Shown here: one piece after another, positions 24,960 to 34,502 of the stretch
How positions within the stretch are numbered: position 1 is the first letter of the stretch
Layout of the letters: the number at the start of each line of letters is the position of its first letter
Assembly: GCA_044508835.1 (NCBI GenBank)
Contig: JBIQHD010000018.1
Coordinates: forward strand, 1 to 64,000
Length of the DNA stretch: 64,000 bases
Direction: 5' to 3'
Source of the DNA: JAKFDI01 sp044508835
GTDB lineage: Bacteria > Pseudomonadota > Gammaproteobacteria > Burkholderiales > Burkholderiaceae_C
The notes under the pieces: model-generated
What the model was told of the DNA's origin: nothing
What the model saw: only the letters and a program-made list of their open reading frames with translations
Databases searched by the model: none
Position numbers and translations under genes: made by a program

Positions 24960-25547
24960 ATGGAGACTTTCTTGACACGCGCCATCGACCTCACCTGCAA
25001 GGTTCTCGAGTTCCTGATCGCGCTCGGGCTGGCCGTGATGGTCGTGCTCGTGTTCGGCAACGTCGTGCTGCGCTACGGCTTCAACTCGGGCATCACGATG
25101 TCCGAGGAAGTGTCGCGCTGGCTGTTCATCTGGGGCACGTTCCTGGGCGCCGTGGTCGCGCTGCGCGAGCATGCGCACCTGGGCGTGGACATGGTGGTGA
25201 ACCGGCTGCCGCCGCTGGGCAAGAAGGCCTGCCTGGTGCTCGGCCACGTGCTGATGCTGTTCGTCGTGGCGCTGCTGTTCCAGGGCAGCCTGGTGCAGAC
25301 GCGGCTCAACTGGGACGTGGCCGCGCCGACCACCGGCTTCCCGATGGCCGTCATCTACCTGCCGGGATGCGTCTTCTCGGTGCTCGCCGCGCCGCTGCTG
25401 CTGCGCGACCTCTGGCGCGCGCTCAGCGGGCAGCTGTCGGACGACGAGCTGGTGATGGTCCAGGAGTCGGAGGAGGCGGCGCAGCTGCAGCAGATCCTGT
25501 CGGACGCGCCCGTGCCGCCCGCCGCGACCGGGAGGGCCGCCCCATGA
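24960..25547 (+). CDS. TRAP transporter small permease (DctQ family)
   Basis: 195 residues from METFLTRA at 24960; an upstream start at 24900 would add an Arg-rich 20-residue leader and is less likely. Four membrane helices are visible, with the DctQ signature SEEVSRWLFIWGTFLGAVVA and HLGVDMVV. The C-terminal tail of about 45 residues is acidic and cytosolic. It overlaps the dctM-like start by 4 bp (ATGA) and forms the membrane complex with it. Confidence 0.9.
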   Translation: METFLTRAIDLTCKVLEFLIALGLAVMVVLVFGNVVLRYGFNSGITMSEEVSRWLFIWGTFLGAVVALREHAHLGVDMVVNRLPPLGKKACLVLGHVLMLFVVALLFQGSLVQTRLNWDVAAPTTGFPMAVIYLPGCVFSVLAAPLLLRDLWRALSGQLSDDELVMVQESEEAAQLQQILSDAPVPPAATGRAAP

Positions 25548-26824
25548 CCATCGCCATCTTCATCGGCTCGCTGCTGCTGGTCATGGCGCTGGGCACGCCC
25601 ATCGCGTTCGCGCTGCTGGCCAGCGGCGTGGCGCTGATGTGGCACCTCGACCTGTTCGACTCGCAGATCGTGGCGCAGAACCTCGTCGGCGGCGCCGACA
25701 GCTTTCCGCTGCTCGCCGTGCCCTTCTTCATGCTGGCCGGCGAGATCATGAACGTCGGCGGCCTGTCGCGGCGCATCGTCAACCTCGCGCTGGCGCTGGT
25801 GGGCCATGTCAAGGGCGGCCTCGGCTACGTGACCATCATGGCGGGCTGCCTGCTGTCGGCGCTGTCGGGCTCGGCGGTGGCCGATGCCGCCGCGCTCACC
25901 GCGCTGCTGCTGCCGATGATGGTGAAGGCCGGCCACGACAAGGCGCGCTCGGGCGGGTTGATCGCGTCGGTGGGCGTGATCGGCCCGGTCATCCCGCCCT
26001 CGATCGGCCTGGTGATCTTCGGCGTGGCCGCCAACGTCTCCATCGCCAAGCTGTTCCTCGCCGCCATCGTGCCGGGGCTGCTCATCGGCGGCGCGCTGTG
26101 GGTCACCTGGGCCTGGCTGGTGCGCCGCGAGGCCATCGTGCCGCCGCCGCGCAAGTCGCTGCGCGAGATCGGGGCCGCGTTCCGCGAGGCGACCTGGGCG
26201 CTGGTGCTGCCGGCCATCATCCTGATCGGCCTGCGCATGGGCGTGTTCACGCCCACCGAAGCGGCCGTGGTGGCGGCCATCTACGCGCTGTTCGTGTCCA
26301 CGGCGATCTACCGCGAGCTGACGTGGCGCCAGCTCTACGCGGTATTCGTCGCCTCCGCCAAGACCAGCGCGGTGGTGATGTTCCTCATCGCCGCGGCGAT
26401 GGTCAGCGCCTGGCTGATCACAGTGGCCGACCTGCCGTCCAAAGTGGTGGCGCTGCTCGAGCCCTTCCTGGGCAGCCCGATCCTGCTGATGGCGGCCATC
26501 ATGGTGCTGGTGATGATCGTCGGCACGGCGATGGACATGACGCCGACCATCCTCATCCTCACCCCCGTGCTGATGCCCGTCGTCAAGGCGGCCGGCATCG
26601 ACCCGGTGTACTTCGGCGTGCTGTTCATCATCAACAACTCGATCGGCCTCGTCACGCCGCCCGTGGGCGCGGTCCTGAACGTGGTGGCAGGCGTCGGCCG
26701 GATGAAGATGGACGACGTCACGCGCGGCGTCGTGCCCTTCATGATTGCCGAGTTCACCGTGATGTTCCTCCTGGTGGTCTGCCCTTGGCTGGTGACGGTG
26801 CCGGCCAAGTGGTTCCACGGCTGA
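25544..26824 (+). CDS. TRAP transporter large permease (DctM family)
   Basis: 426 residues, about 11-12 membrane helices. DctM motifs are clear: PLLAVPFFMLAGEIMNVGG, LSALSGSAVADAAALTALLL, and GVIGPVIPPSIGLVIFGVAA. It carries the ion-coupled transport path. Last gene of the operon; a terminator-like CCCGC-ACGAG-GCGGG hairpin (26861-26875) and the repeat hairpin at 26987 follow. Confidence 0.95.
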   Translation: MTIAIFIGSLLLVMALGTPIAFALLASGVALMWHLDLFDSQIVAQNLVGGADSFPLLAVPFFMLAGEIMNVGGLSRRIVNLALALVGHVKGGLGYVTIMAGCLLSALSGSAVADAAALTALLLPMMVKAGHDKARSGGLIASVGVIGPVIPPSIGLVIFGVAANVSIAKLFLAAIVPGLLIGGALWVTWAWLVRREAIVPPPRKSLREIGAAFREATWALVLPAIILIGLRMGVFTPTEAAVVAAIYALFVSTAIYRELTWRQLYAVFVASAKTSAVVMFLIAAAMVSAWLITVADLPSKVVALLEPFLGSPILLMAAIMVLVMIVGTAMDMTPTILILTPVLMPVVKAAGIDPVYFGVLFIINNSIGLVTPPVGAVLNVVAGVGRMKMDDVTRGVVPFMIAEFTVMFLLVVCPWLVTVPAKWFHG

Positions 26825-26986
26825 GCGTTGTTTCGCAAACGCCCCGCCGGAAACAGGAAACCCGCACGAGGCGGGCTTCTGAAGCCTTGATTCACAAGGC
26901 ATCTGGCGGTGGAGCGAGTCGGGAGCGCGCTCGTCTCGGTGCCTGATACCGATTTGCGTTCAAAAGTACAAGAACGCCACGAAGAC

Positions 26987-27053
26987 CCGTTCGCACTGAG
27001 GTATCGAAGTGCCTCTTGGCGCACACAGGGCTTCGATACCTCAGCCCGAACGG
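26987..27053. repeat. Dispersed repeat forming a 23-bp-arm hairpin between converging operons
   Basis: The left arm (26987-27009, CCGTTCG..CTGAGGTATCGAAG) and right arm (27031-27053, CTTCGATACCTCAG..CGAACGG) pair except for a 2-base internal mismatch, with a 21-nt loop. The same sequences recur near 84-182 and 61866-61957. It lies between the converging TRAP operon and the eight-gene catabolic operon, where it could act as a two-way terminator or mRNA end-stabiliser. Positions 26825-26986 otherwise hold only the small terminator-like hairpin at 26861-26875. Confidence 0.85.
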
Positions 27054-27101
27054 TTCTTATCGTTTGATCGCTAATCAGTATGAAGCCATTGCGGCCGGTG
27101 G

Positions 27102-28034
27102 TCAGGGCAGCCGCACCTGCTCACGGCCCTTCAGCCCGAGCATCTGCCGCGCCTCGGCCGGCGTGGCGATCTCCAGGCCCAGCGCCTCGAGCACGCCGCG
27201 GATCTTGCGCACCTGCTCGGCGTTGGAGGTGGCGAGCCGGCCCGGGCCGATGGAGAGCGAATCCTCCAGGCCCACGCGCACGTTGCCGCCCATCAGCGCG
27301 GCCTGCGTGACCAGCGGCATCTGGTGGCGGCCCGCACCGAGCACCGACCACTGGTAGCTATCGCCGAAGAGCTTGTCGGCGATGTGCTTCATGTGCACCA
27401 GGTTCTCCGGATCGGCGCCGATGCCGCCGAGGATGCCCAGCACGAACTGCAGGAAGATCGGCCCCTTCACCAGGCCGCGGTCGACGAAGTGCCTGAGGTT
27501 GTAGAGGTGGCCGACGTCGTAGCACTCGAACTCGAAGCGGGTGCCGTGGCCCTGCCCGAGGCGCTCGAACACTTCCTCGATGTCGGCGAAGGTGTTGCGG
27601 AAGATGTTGCCGCGCGTGCCGGCGATGTAGTCGCGCTCCCAGGGGTGCTTGAACTCCTTCATCTTCTCGAGCATCGGGAAGAAGGCGAAGTTGATCGAGC
27701 CCATGTTGCACGAGGCCATCTCGGCCGAGACATCGATCGCCGCGGCCAGGCGCTGGTCCAGCGTCATCGTGATGGCGCCGCCGGTGGTGATGTTGATCAC
27801 CGCGTCGGTGGCAGCATGGATGCGCGGCAGGAACTGCCGGTAGGTCGCCGGCTGGAAGTCCGGGCGCCCGTCCTGCGGATCGCGCGCATGCAGGTGCAGG
27901 ATGGCCGCGCCGGCCTCGGCCGCGGCGATCGCCTGCTCGGCGATCTGGTCGGGCGTCACCGGCAGGTGCGGCGACATGCTCGGCGTGTGGACGGAGCCGG
28001 TGACGGCGCAGGTGATGATGACTTTGCGGGCCAT
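27102..28034 (-). CDS. BKACE family beta-keto acid cleavage enzyme (DUF849)
   Basis: 310 residues, TIM barrel of the 3-keto-5-aminohexanoate cleavage family: VIITCAVTGSVHTPSMSPHL with a metal-ligand His, AAAEAGAAILHLHARDPQDG with the paired zinc His residues, and INITTGG. BKACE enzymes convert a beta-keto acid plus acetyl-CoA into acetoacetate and a new acyl-CoA. It is last in the operon starting at 36074, where it could process the product of ring cleavage. GGAGG precedes the ATG. Substrate specificity is not readable by eye. Confidence 0.92.
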   Translation of the reverse strand: MARKVIITCAVTGSVHTPSMSPHLPVTPDQIAEQAIAAAEAGAAILHLHARDPQDGRPDFQPATYRQFLPRIHAATDAVINITTGGAITMTLDQRLAAAIDVSAEMASCNMGSINFAFFPMLEKMKEFKHPWERDYIAGTRGNIFRNTFADIEEVFERLGQGHGTRFEFECYDVGHLYNLRHFVDRGLVKGPIFLQFVLGILGGIGADPENLVHMKHIADKLFGDSYQWSVLGAGRHQMPLVTQAALMGGNVRVGLEDSLSIGPGRLATSNAEQVRKIRGVLEALGLEIATPAEARQMLGLKGREQVRLP

Positions 28035-28048
28035 GGCCGTGCCTCCGC

Positions 28049-28918
28049 TCAGGCCGGCTCGGGAACGACGACGTTCTCGATGTGGCCGATGCCGTCGATC
28101 TCCACGCGCATCACGTCGCCGGGCTTGACGAAGCCCTGCGGCTTCATCGCCACGCCCACGCCCGAGGGGGTGCCGGTGGCGAGCACGTCGCCCGGCTCCA
28201 GCGTCATCACGGTGGACAGGTAGGCGATCTGGTCCCACACGTTGTAGATCATCTCGCCGGTGCTCGCCTGCTGGCGCACCTGGCCGTTGACCTTCATGCG
28301 CATCTGCAGCGCATGCGGGTCGGCGATCTCGTCGGCGGTGACGATCCACGGCCCGATCGGCCCATGGGTGTTGAAGCTCTTGCCGAGCATCATGGTCGGC
28401 GAGCGCTGCTGCCAGTCGCGCACCGACACGTCGTTGCAGATCAGGTAGCCGGCCACGACCGAGGGCGCGTCGGCCACGCTGACGTGGCGGCAGCGGCGGC
28501 CGATGACCACGCCGAGCTCGGCCTCGTAGTCCAGCTTGTCGGACACGCGCGGCTGGTGCACCGGATCGAACGGGCCGTTCACGCACGACACCTGCTTGTT
28601 GAACCACACCTGGCTGTCGGGCACCTTGACGCCGAGGTCGATCGCCTCCTGCACGTGCTTCTTGTAGTTCATGCCGATGGCGAGGAACTTCGAGGGGTTG
28701 GGCACCGGGGCTTCCAGGCGCACGTCGGCCAGCGGATACACAACCGCCTGCTCGGGCGACACCTCGCGCGCCCGCGCCATGGCCGCGGGCCCGGCCTGCA
28801 GCAGTTCGAGCATGGTGCGCGGCAGGGCTGCCTCGCTGGCGGCCAGGTCGACCACTTGGTTGCCGGCGATCTTGCCGATCGACGTGCGGCCGCGGATGCT
28901 GAAGGTGACGAGTTTCAT
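28049..28918 (-). CDS. Fumarylacetoacetate hydrolase (FAH) family enzyme
   Basis: 289 residues. The FAH fold is clear: KFLAIGMNYKKHVQEA, then DYEAELGVVIGRRCRHVS with metal-binding acidic residues, and LEPGDVLATGTPSGVGVAMK. Members hydrolyse or decarboxylate C-C bonds in dioxo acids such as fumarylpyruvate or ring-cleavage products, using Mg or Mn. The start overlaps the livM-like stop (ATGA) and the BKACE gene follows after 14 bp. In an operon with an extradiol dioxygenase it probably cuts the ring-fission product, in place of an MhpC-type hydrolase. Confidence 0.92.
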   Translation of the reverse strand: MKLVTFSIRGRTSIGKIAGNQVVDLAASEAALPRTMLELLQAGPAAMARAREVSPEQAVVYPLADVRLEAPVPNPSKFLAIGMNYKKHVQEAIDLGVKVPDSQVWFNKQVSCVNGPFDPVHQPRVSDKLDYEAELGVVIGRRCRHVSVADAPSVVAGYLICNDVSVRDWQQRSPTMMLGKSFNTHGPIGPWIVTADEIADPHALQMRMKVNGQVRQQASTGEMIYNVWDQIAYLSTVMTLEPGDVLATGTPSGVGVAMKPQGFVKPGDVMRVEIDGIGHIENVVVPEPA

Positions 28919-29922
28919 GGTTGTCCTCGGGTGGGGGTGGCGGCCGTGCCATCGCTGGCCGTGCCGTGGGCAAGGGAAGAAGCGGGAAGGTGTGCGGGGC
29001 GGGCGCCGCGCCGGCGGCGCCACAGGCGGGCGGCCAGCTCGACCAGGCCGCCCGGTGCGAGCCGGATGACGGCGATCAGCACCAGCGCGGTGACGAAGAG
29101 GTTCCACACCGCGAGCTCGTCCAGCGCCTGCTGGGTCGCATAGACGATGAGCGCGCCGACCAGCGGGCCCCAGACCGAGCCCAGGCCGCCGATGACGCTC
29201 ATCATGATCATGTTGATCGTCCAGGCCATGCTGAAGGCCGACATGGGCTCGATCATCTGCTTCTGCAGCGCCACCAGCGCGCCGAAGCCGCCCGCCAGCG
29301 CGCCCGACAGGGCCATGGCGCTGCACTTGAGCAGCAGCGGGTCGACGCCGCATTCGGCGGCGGCCTCCTCGTCGTCGCGCACGGCCATCAGCGACAGGCC
29401 ATAGGGCGTGCGCACGATCCAGGCGGTCAGGCCGATCGCCACCAGCATCAAGGCGCCGGAGGCCCAGAACAGCCGCAGGTCGGTCACCGGCAGGTCGCCG
29501 GGCAGCGTGATGCCGGCGGTGGCGCCCAGCGCGGGCGAGGTGATCACCCAGGCCATCGCCGCGAGCGCGAGGCCCATGGTGGCGACCGAGAAATAGGCGG
29601 CGCGCATGCGCAGGAAGGCGACGGCGCTGGCCGCGGCGATCACCGCGCACGCCGCCACGGCAGCGACGACCAGCAGCCACAGCGGCAGCGCGGTGTGCGT
29701 GGTGCCGAGCGCCACGGCATACGCGCCCACGCCGACGAACAGCGCGTGGCCGAGCGCGAACTGGCCGGCGATGCCGCCCACCAGGTTCCACGACGCGGCC
29801 AGGCCGGCGGCGACGAACAGGCCGAAGCCCAGCACCAGGCCGTATTCCGGCAGCACCGCAGGCGCCACGGCGATGGCGAGCGCCAGCACCGCGAGCACGA
29901 TCGCATTCACGGGGCGGCTCAT
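28915..29922 (-). CDS. Branched-chain-type ABC transporter permease (LivM family)
   Basis: 335 residues with about 9-10 membrane helices and LivM signatures: SWNLVGGIAGQFALGHALFV, RMRAAYFSVATMGLALA, and MSVIGGLGSVWGPLVGALIV. A Pro/Arg-rich 35-residue C-terminal tail is extra. It pairs with the LivH-like permease; both ends overlap neighbours by 4 bp. In this operon the importer most likely takes up an aromatic or related acid rather than leucine. Confidence 0.93.
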   Translation of the reverse strand: MSRPVNAIVLAVLALAIAVAPAVLPEYGLVLGFGLFVAAGLAASWNLVGGIAGQFALGHALFVGVGAYAVALGTTHTALPLWLLVVAAVAACAVIAAASAVAFLRMRAAYFSVATMGLALAAMAWVITSPALGATAGITLPGDLPVTDLRLFWASGALMLVAIGLTAWIVRTPYGLSLMAVRDDEEAAAECGVDPLLLKCSAMALSGALAGGFGALVALQKQMIEPMSAFSMAWTINMIMMSVIGGLGSVWGPLVGALIVYATQQALDELAVWNLFVTALVLIAVIRLAPGGLVELAARLWRRRRGARPAHLPASSLAHGTASDGTAATPTRGQP

Positions 29923-30776
29923 CGCAAGGCCTTTCCGAACAGGCCCGAAGGCCGCACCACCAGGATCAGCACCAGCAGGCCGAACATGATCACGTCGCGG
30001 TACTCGGGCCCGGCCACCCGCGCGCCGACTTCCTCGACCAGGCCGAGCAGCACGGCGGCGGCGAGCGTGCCCCACACCGAGCCCATGCCGCCGATCACCA
30101 CCACCGCCACCGCGCGCAGCAGCCACAGCAGGCCGCTGGCCGGCTCCACGCTGAGGCCGAGGCCGACGACCGCGGCGCCGCAGGCCGTCAGCACCGCGCC
30201 GAGCGCGAAGCACAGCGCGAACACGTGGTTCACGTTCACCCCCACCGATTGCGCGGCCATCGGGTCCTCGGCCGCGGCGCGCAGCGCGCGGCCGTAGGTG
30301 GTGCGCGTGAGCAGCAGGTGCGTGGCCGCCGTGAGGCCGACACCGAGCACCAGCGCCAGCACCGACACCGAGCGCATCGGATGGCCGAGCACCTGCACGC
30401 CGGCCACGCCGTAGTCGGAGGTGATGGCCACCGCCGCCGGCCCGAAGCCGACCTGGAACAGCGCCTGCGCGGCGATCGACAGGCCGAAGGTGGCCACCAG
30501 CGGCGCCTCGCCGCCGTGGTTCATCAGCGCCTGCAGCAGGCCGCGCTGCACGCCGTAGGCCACCAGCGCCACCACCGGCAGCGCCATCAGCACCGCGGCG
30601 AACGGGTCGACGCCGAACTGCGTGCCGAACAGCAGCATCAGGTAGACCGAGCCGACCAGGAACTCGCCCTGCGCCAGGTTGAGCAGGCGCATCACGCCGG
30701 CCACCAGCGACAGGCCGAGCGCCACCGTGGCGTACAGGCCGCCGGTGGCCAGTGCGTCGAGCAGCAGGGCGAGCAT
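29919..30776 (-). CDS. Branched-chain-type ABC transporter permease (LivH family)
   Basis: 285 residues, about 8 membrane helices, with LivH motifs LLDALATGGLYATVALGLSL, VMRLLNLAQGEFLVGSVYLM and AVAVVVIGGMGSVWGTLAAA. It overlaps livM by 4 bp and starts 9 bp after the solute receptor. Forms the inner-membrane channel with the LivM-like protein. Confidence 0.94.
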   Translation of the reverse strand: MLALLLDALATGGLYATVALGLSLVAGVMRLLNLAQGEFLVGSVYLMLLFGTQFGVDPFAAVLMALPVVALVAYGVQRGLLQALMNHGGEAPLVATFGLSIAAQALFQVGFGPAAVAITSDYGVAGVQVLGHPMRSVSVLALVLGVGLTAATHLLLTRTTYGRALRAAAEDPMAAQSVGVNVNHVFALCFALGAVLTACGAAVVGLGLSVEPASGLLWLLRAVAVVVIGGMGSVWGTLAAAVLLGLVEEVGARVAGPEYRDVIMFGLLVLILVVRPSGLFGKALR

Positions 30777-30785
30777 GGCAGGCGG

Positions 30786-31964
30786 TCAGTTCAGGCCGGC
30801 CACGGGCGCGATCACCGGCACGTCCTTGGGCACGATGCGCACCGGGTTGCCGTTCTGCCACTGCAGCATCAGCGAGGGCACGGGCGCGCCGTGGCCGGCG
30901 GTGAACTTGACGCGGCCGATGGCGAAGTCGCCGTCGGTCTTGCCGATGGCCGCGTTCAGCGCCTCGCGCTCGGTGGAGCCGGCGCGCTGCAGCGCATCGG
31001 CCAGCACCTGCACCGCGGTGTAGCTCATCACCGCGCCGGTGAGCTGCTTGCCCTTCCACTTGTCGCCCAGCGCCTGGCTCACCTCGGCGGCGCCGGGGCC
31101 GCCCATGCCGCGCACCCACACGTCGGCCGTCATCGAGCCGTCGGCCACGGCGCCGAGGGCGGCGATCCAGAACTCGCCCGAGGCGCACTTCTCGCAGGTG
31201 GCCATCTTCGGCTTGTAGTCCAGCGCCTTCATCTGCTTCCACAGCGCGATGGCGTCGGGCGGGATCATCTGGCCGAGCACGATCTCGGCACCCGCCGCCT
31301 TGGCGCCGGCGATGTGGGTGGAGAAGTTCACCGTGCCCATCGGCACCTTGGCGGTGTAGGCGATCTCGTAGCCGGCGCCCTTGGCCTGCTCGGCCCAGTT
31401 GCGGCCCCAGATCTCGCCGTCGTCGTCGCTGTTGAGGAACAGCGCGACCTTCTTGTTGGTGGCAATCAGGTCGGCCGCCTTCCATGACATCGTGGTGGCC
31501 TCGGGCTCATGGGCGTAGACGTTCCACGAGTACTTCCAGCCGCCCTTGCGCGCGTTCTGCCATGCGTCGATGGGCACCAGCGTCATCACCGTGGGCACCT
31601 TGAACTGGTCGGCCACCACCGAGATCGGCACGTTGAACATCGGCGTGACCGCGCCCAGCAGCGCGACGGCCTTCTCGCTCTGCACCAGCTTGCGGCCCTG
31701 CGCGGCGATCTGGTTGGGGTCGCCCTGGTTGTCGAGGATGACGAGCTGCAGCGGGCGCTTCTTGCCGCCGATCTCGACGCCGCCCCGGGCGTTGATGTGC
31801 TCGACGGCGAGCTGGTAGCCGTCGCGGATGGTCTCGGCGTACTGCGCGAACGGGCCGGCGAAGGGCAGGCTGGTGCCGACCACCACGTTCTGTGCGCTGG
31901 CCGCGCCGGCGGCCAGCGCCAGCAGCACGGCGGCGGCGGGAAGGGCAAGAGGTCTCGTCGTCAT
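30786..31964 (-). CDS. ABC transporter solute receptor (LivK-like)
   Basis: 392 residues: signal peptide ending AASAQ (about residue 25), then the periplasmic-binding-protein type I fold of the HAAT class (VVVGTSLPFAGPFAQYAETI, GYQLAVEHINARGGVEIGGK, VALLGAVTPMFNVPISVVAD). Receptors of this class also serve aromatic acids. MATCEKCASGEF carries a pair of cysteines that might form a disulfide. Placed between the ATPase and permease genes. Confidence 0.93.
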   Translation of the reverse strand: MTTRPLALPAAAVLLALAAGAASAQNVVVGTSLPFAGPFAQYAETIRDGYQLAVEHINARGGVEIGGKKRPLQLVILDNQGDPNQIAAQGRKLVQSEKAVALLGAVTPMFNVPISVVADQFKVPTVMTLVPIDAWQNARKGGWKYSWNVYAHEPEATTMSWKAADLIATNKKVALFLNSDDDGEIWGRNWAEQAKGAGYEIAYTAKVPMGTVNFSTHIAGAKAAGAEIVLGQMIPPDAIALWKQMKALDYKPKMATCEKCASGEFWIAALGAVADGSMTADVWVRGMGGPGAAEVSQALGDKWKGKQLTGAVMSYTAVQVLADALQRAGSTEREALNAAIGKTDGDFAIGRVKFTAGHGAPVPSLMLQWQNGNPVRIVPKDVPVIAPVAGLN

Positions 31965-31990
31965 CGTCTCGTCTCCGGTGGGGGTGGAAG

Positions 31991-33493
<1,503 letters not shown>

Positions 33494-33530
33494 GTCAACG
33501 GCCCCCGTCGCGTGATGGCACCCGCCTCAT

Positions 33531-34469
33531 TCAGGCACCGGCTTCCGAATCGGCGAAGAAGATCGGATCGATCGGCGGGCCCCAGAGATAGAACGAGTCT
33601 TCCGGGGCATGGTCCGCACCGTCCCAGTCGCAGTCCGCGGGGATGTAGTCCATCGTGGCGGAGAGCTCGCTCCAGCTGCCCCACGGGTCCTGCGCGTAGT
33701 AGAAATAGTTCGAGCCCAGCACGTGGCGCCCCACGCCCCAGCCCACGCCGTAGCCCGCGGCCTGCAGGCGCGACATGCCCAGGCCCACGTCCTCGACCGT
33801 CGGCACGTCCCAGCTCAGGTGGTGCAGGGCCACGCCCGGGCCCTTGGCGAGCGCGACGAGGTGGTGGTCGCTGCCGTGCGGCGCATGCAGGAAGGCCACG
33901 CCGTCGCCCGAGCGGTCCGACAGGCGCAGGCCCAGCGCCTGCGTGTAGAAGTCGTAGCGCGCGGCCATCGAGGGGCTCATGATCGCGATGTGCGACAGGC
34001 GCTGCGGCAGCGCCGCCCGGGCCTTGCTGCGATAGGGCGCGCAGCGCGTGCCGTCCACCGGCAGCGGCGGGCTGTGGTGCGCGGCCTCGTCGAGGGTGGT
34101 CTTGGCGCCGGCGCGCACCTGCACCAGCAAGCCGTCCGGGTCGCGCACCCACAGGCCCGACTCGTCGGCGCCGGCCGGCGGCGCCACGCGCGCCGCGCCC
34201 TGCGACAGGATGTGCGCCTGCAGCGCCTCGAACTCGTCCTCGAAGCAATGGAAGGCGAGGCGGTCGAACTTCTTCTTCGGCCCCTCGCTCAGCCGGCCCC
34301 ACACATGGTCGCTGCCCGCCGCGCGCAGCGCGAGGCCGGCGCCTTCGCGCGCCACGCGCAGGCCGAAGGCGGCGTAGAAGCGCTCGGCGTCGGCCAGCGA
34401 CGGCACGGTCATGTGGAATTCACCGATCGAATGCACGCCCAGGCGGTCGTGTCGGCGGGAAGCGGTCAT
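33531..34469 (-). CDS. Extradiol ring-cleavage dioxygenase (VOC, type I)
   Basis: 312 residues with two vicinal-oxygen-chelate domains. The C-terminal one carries the Fe(II) ligands: His160 in RLSHIAIM, His216 or 217 in VALHHLSWDV and Glu268 in SWSELSATMDYIP. GRHVLGSNYFYYAQDPWG holds the active-site region of 2,3-dihydroxybiphenyl or catechol 2,3-dioxygenases. It inserts O2 next to a diol to open the ring. It is second in the operon, after a flavin hydroxylase that could make the diol. Substrate not assignable. The start at 34469 gives a family-length N-terminus. Confidence 0.9.
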   Translation of the reverse strand: MTASRRHDRLGVHSIGEFHMTVPSLADAERFYAAFGLRVAREGAGLALRAAGSDHVWGRLSEGPKKKFDRLAFHCFEDEFEALQAHILSQGAARVAPPAGADESGLWVRDPDGLLVQVRAGAKTTLDEAAHHSPPLPVDGTRCAPYRSKARAALPQRLSHIAIMSPSMAARYDFYTQALGLRLSDRSGDGVAFLHAPHGSDHHLVALAKGPGVALHHLSWDVPTVEDVGLGMSRLQAAGYGVGWGVGRHVLGSNYFYYAQDPWGSWSELSATMDYIPADCDWDGADHAPEDSFYLWGPPIDPIFFADSEAGA

Positions 34470-34502
34470 GGCGGGTTCCTCGTGAAGAACGGAAGCGGGC
34501 TC

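Noticed and set aside
26987..27053. CRISPR-like or transposon-end reading of the palindromic repeat
   Set aside because: No regular spacing, no spacers and no cas genes. Copies are scattered and intergenic with no transposase inside.
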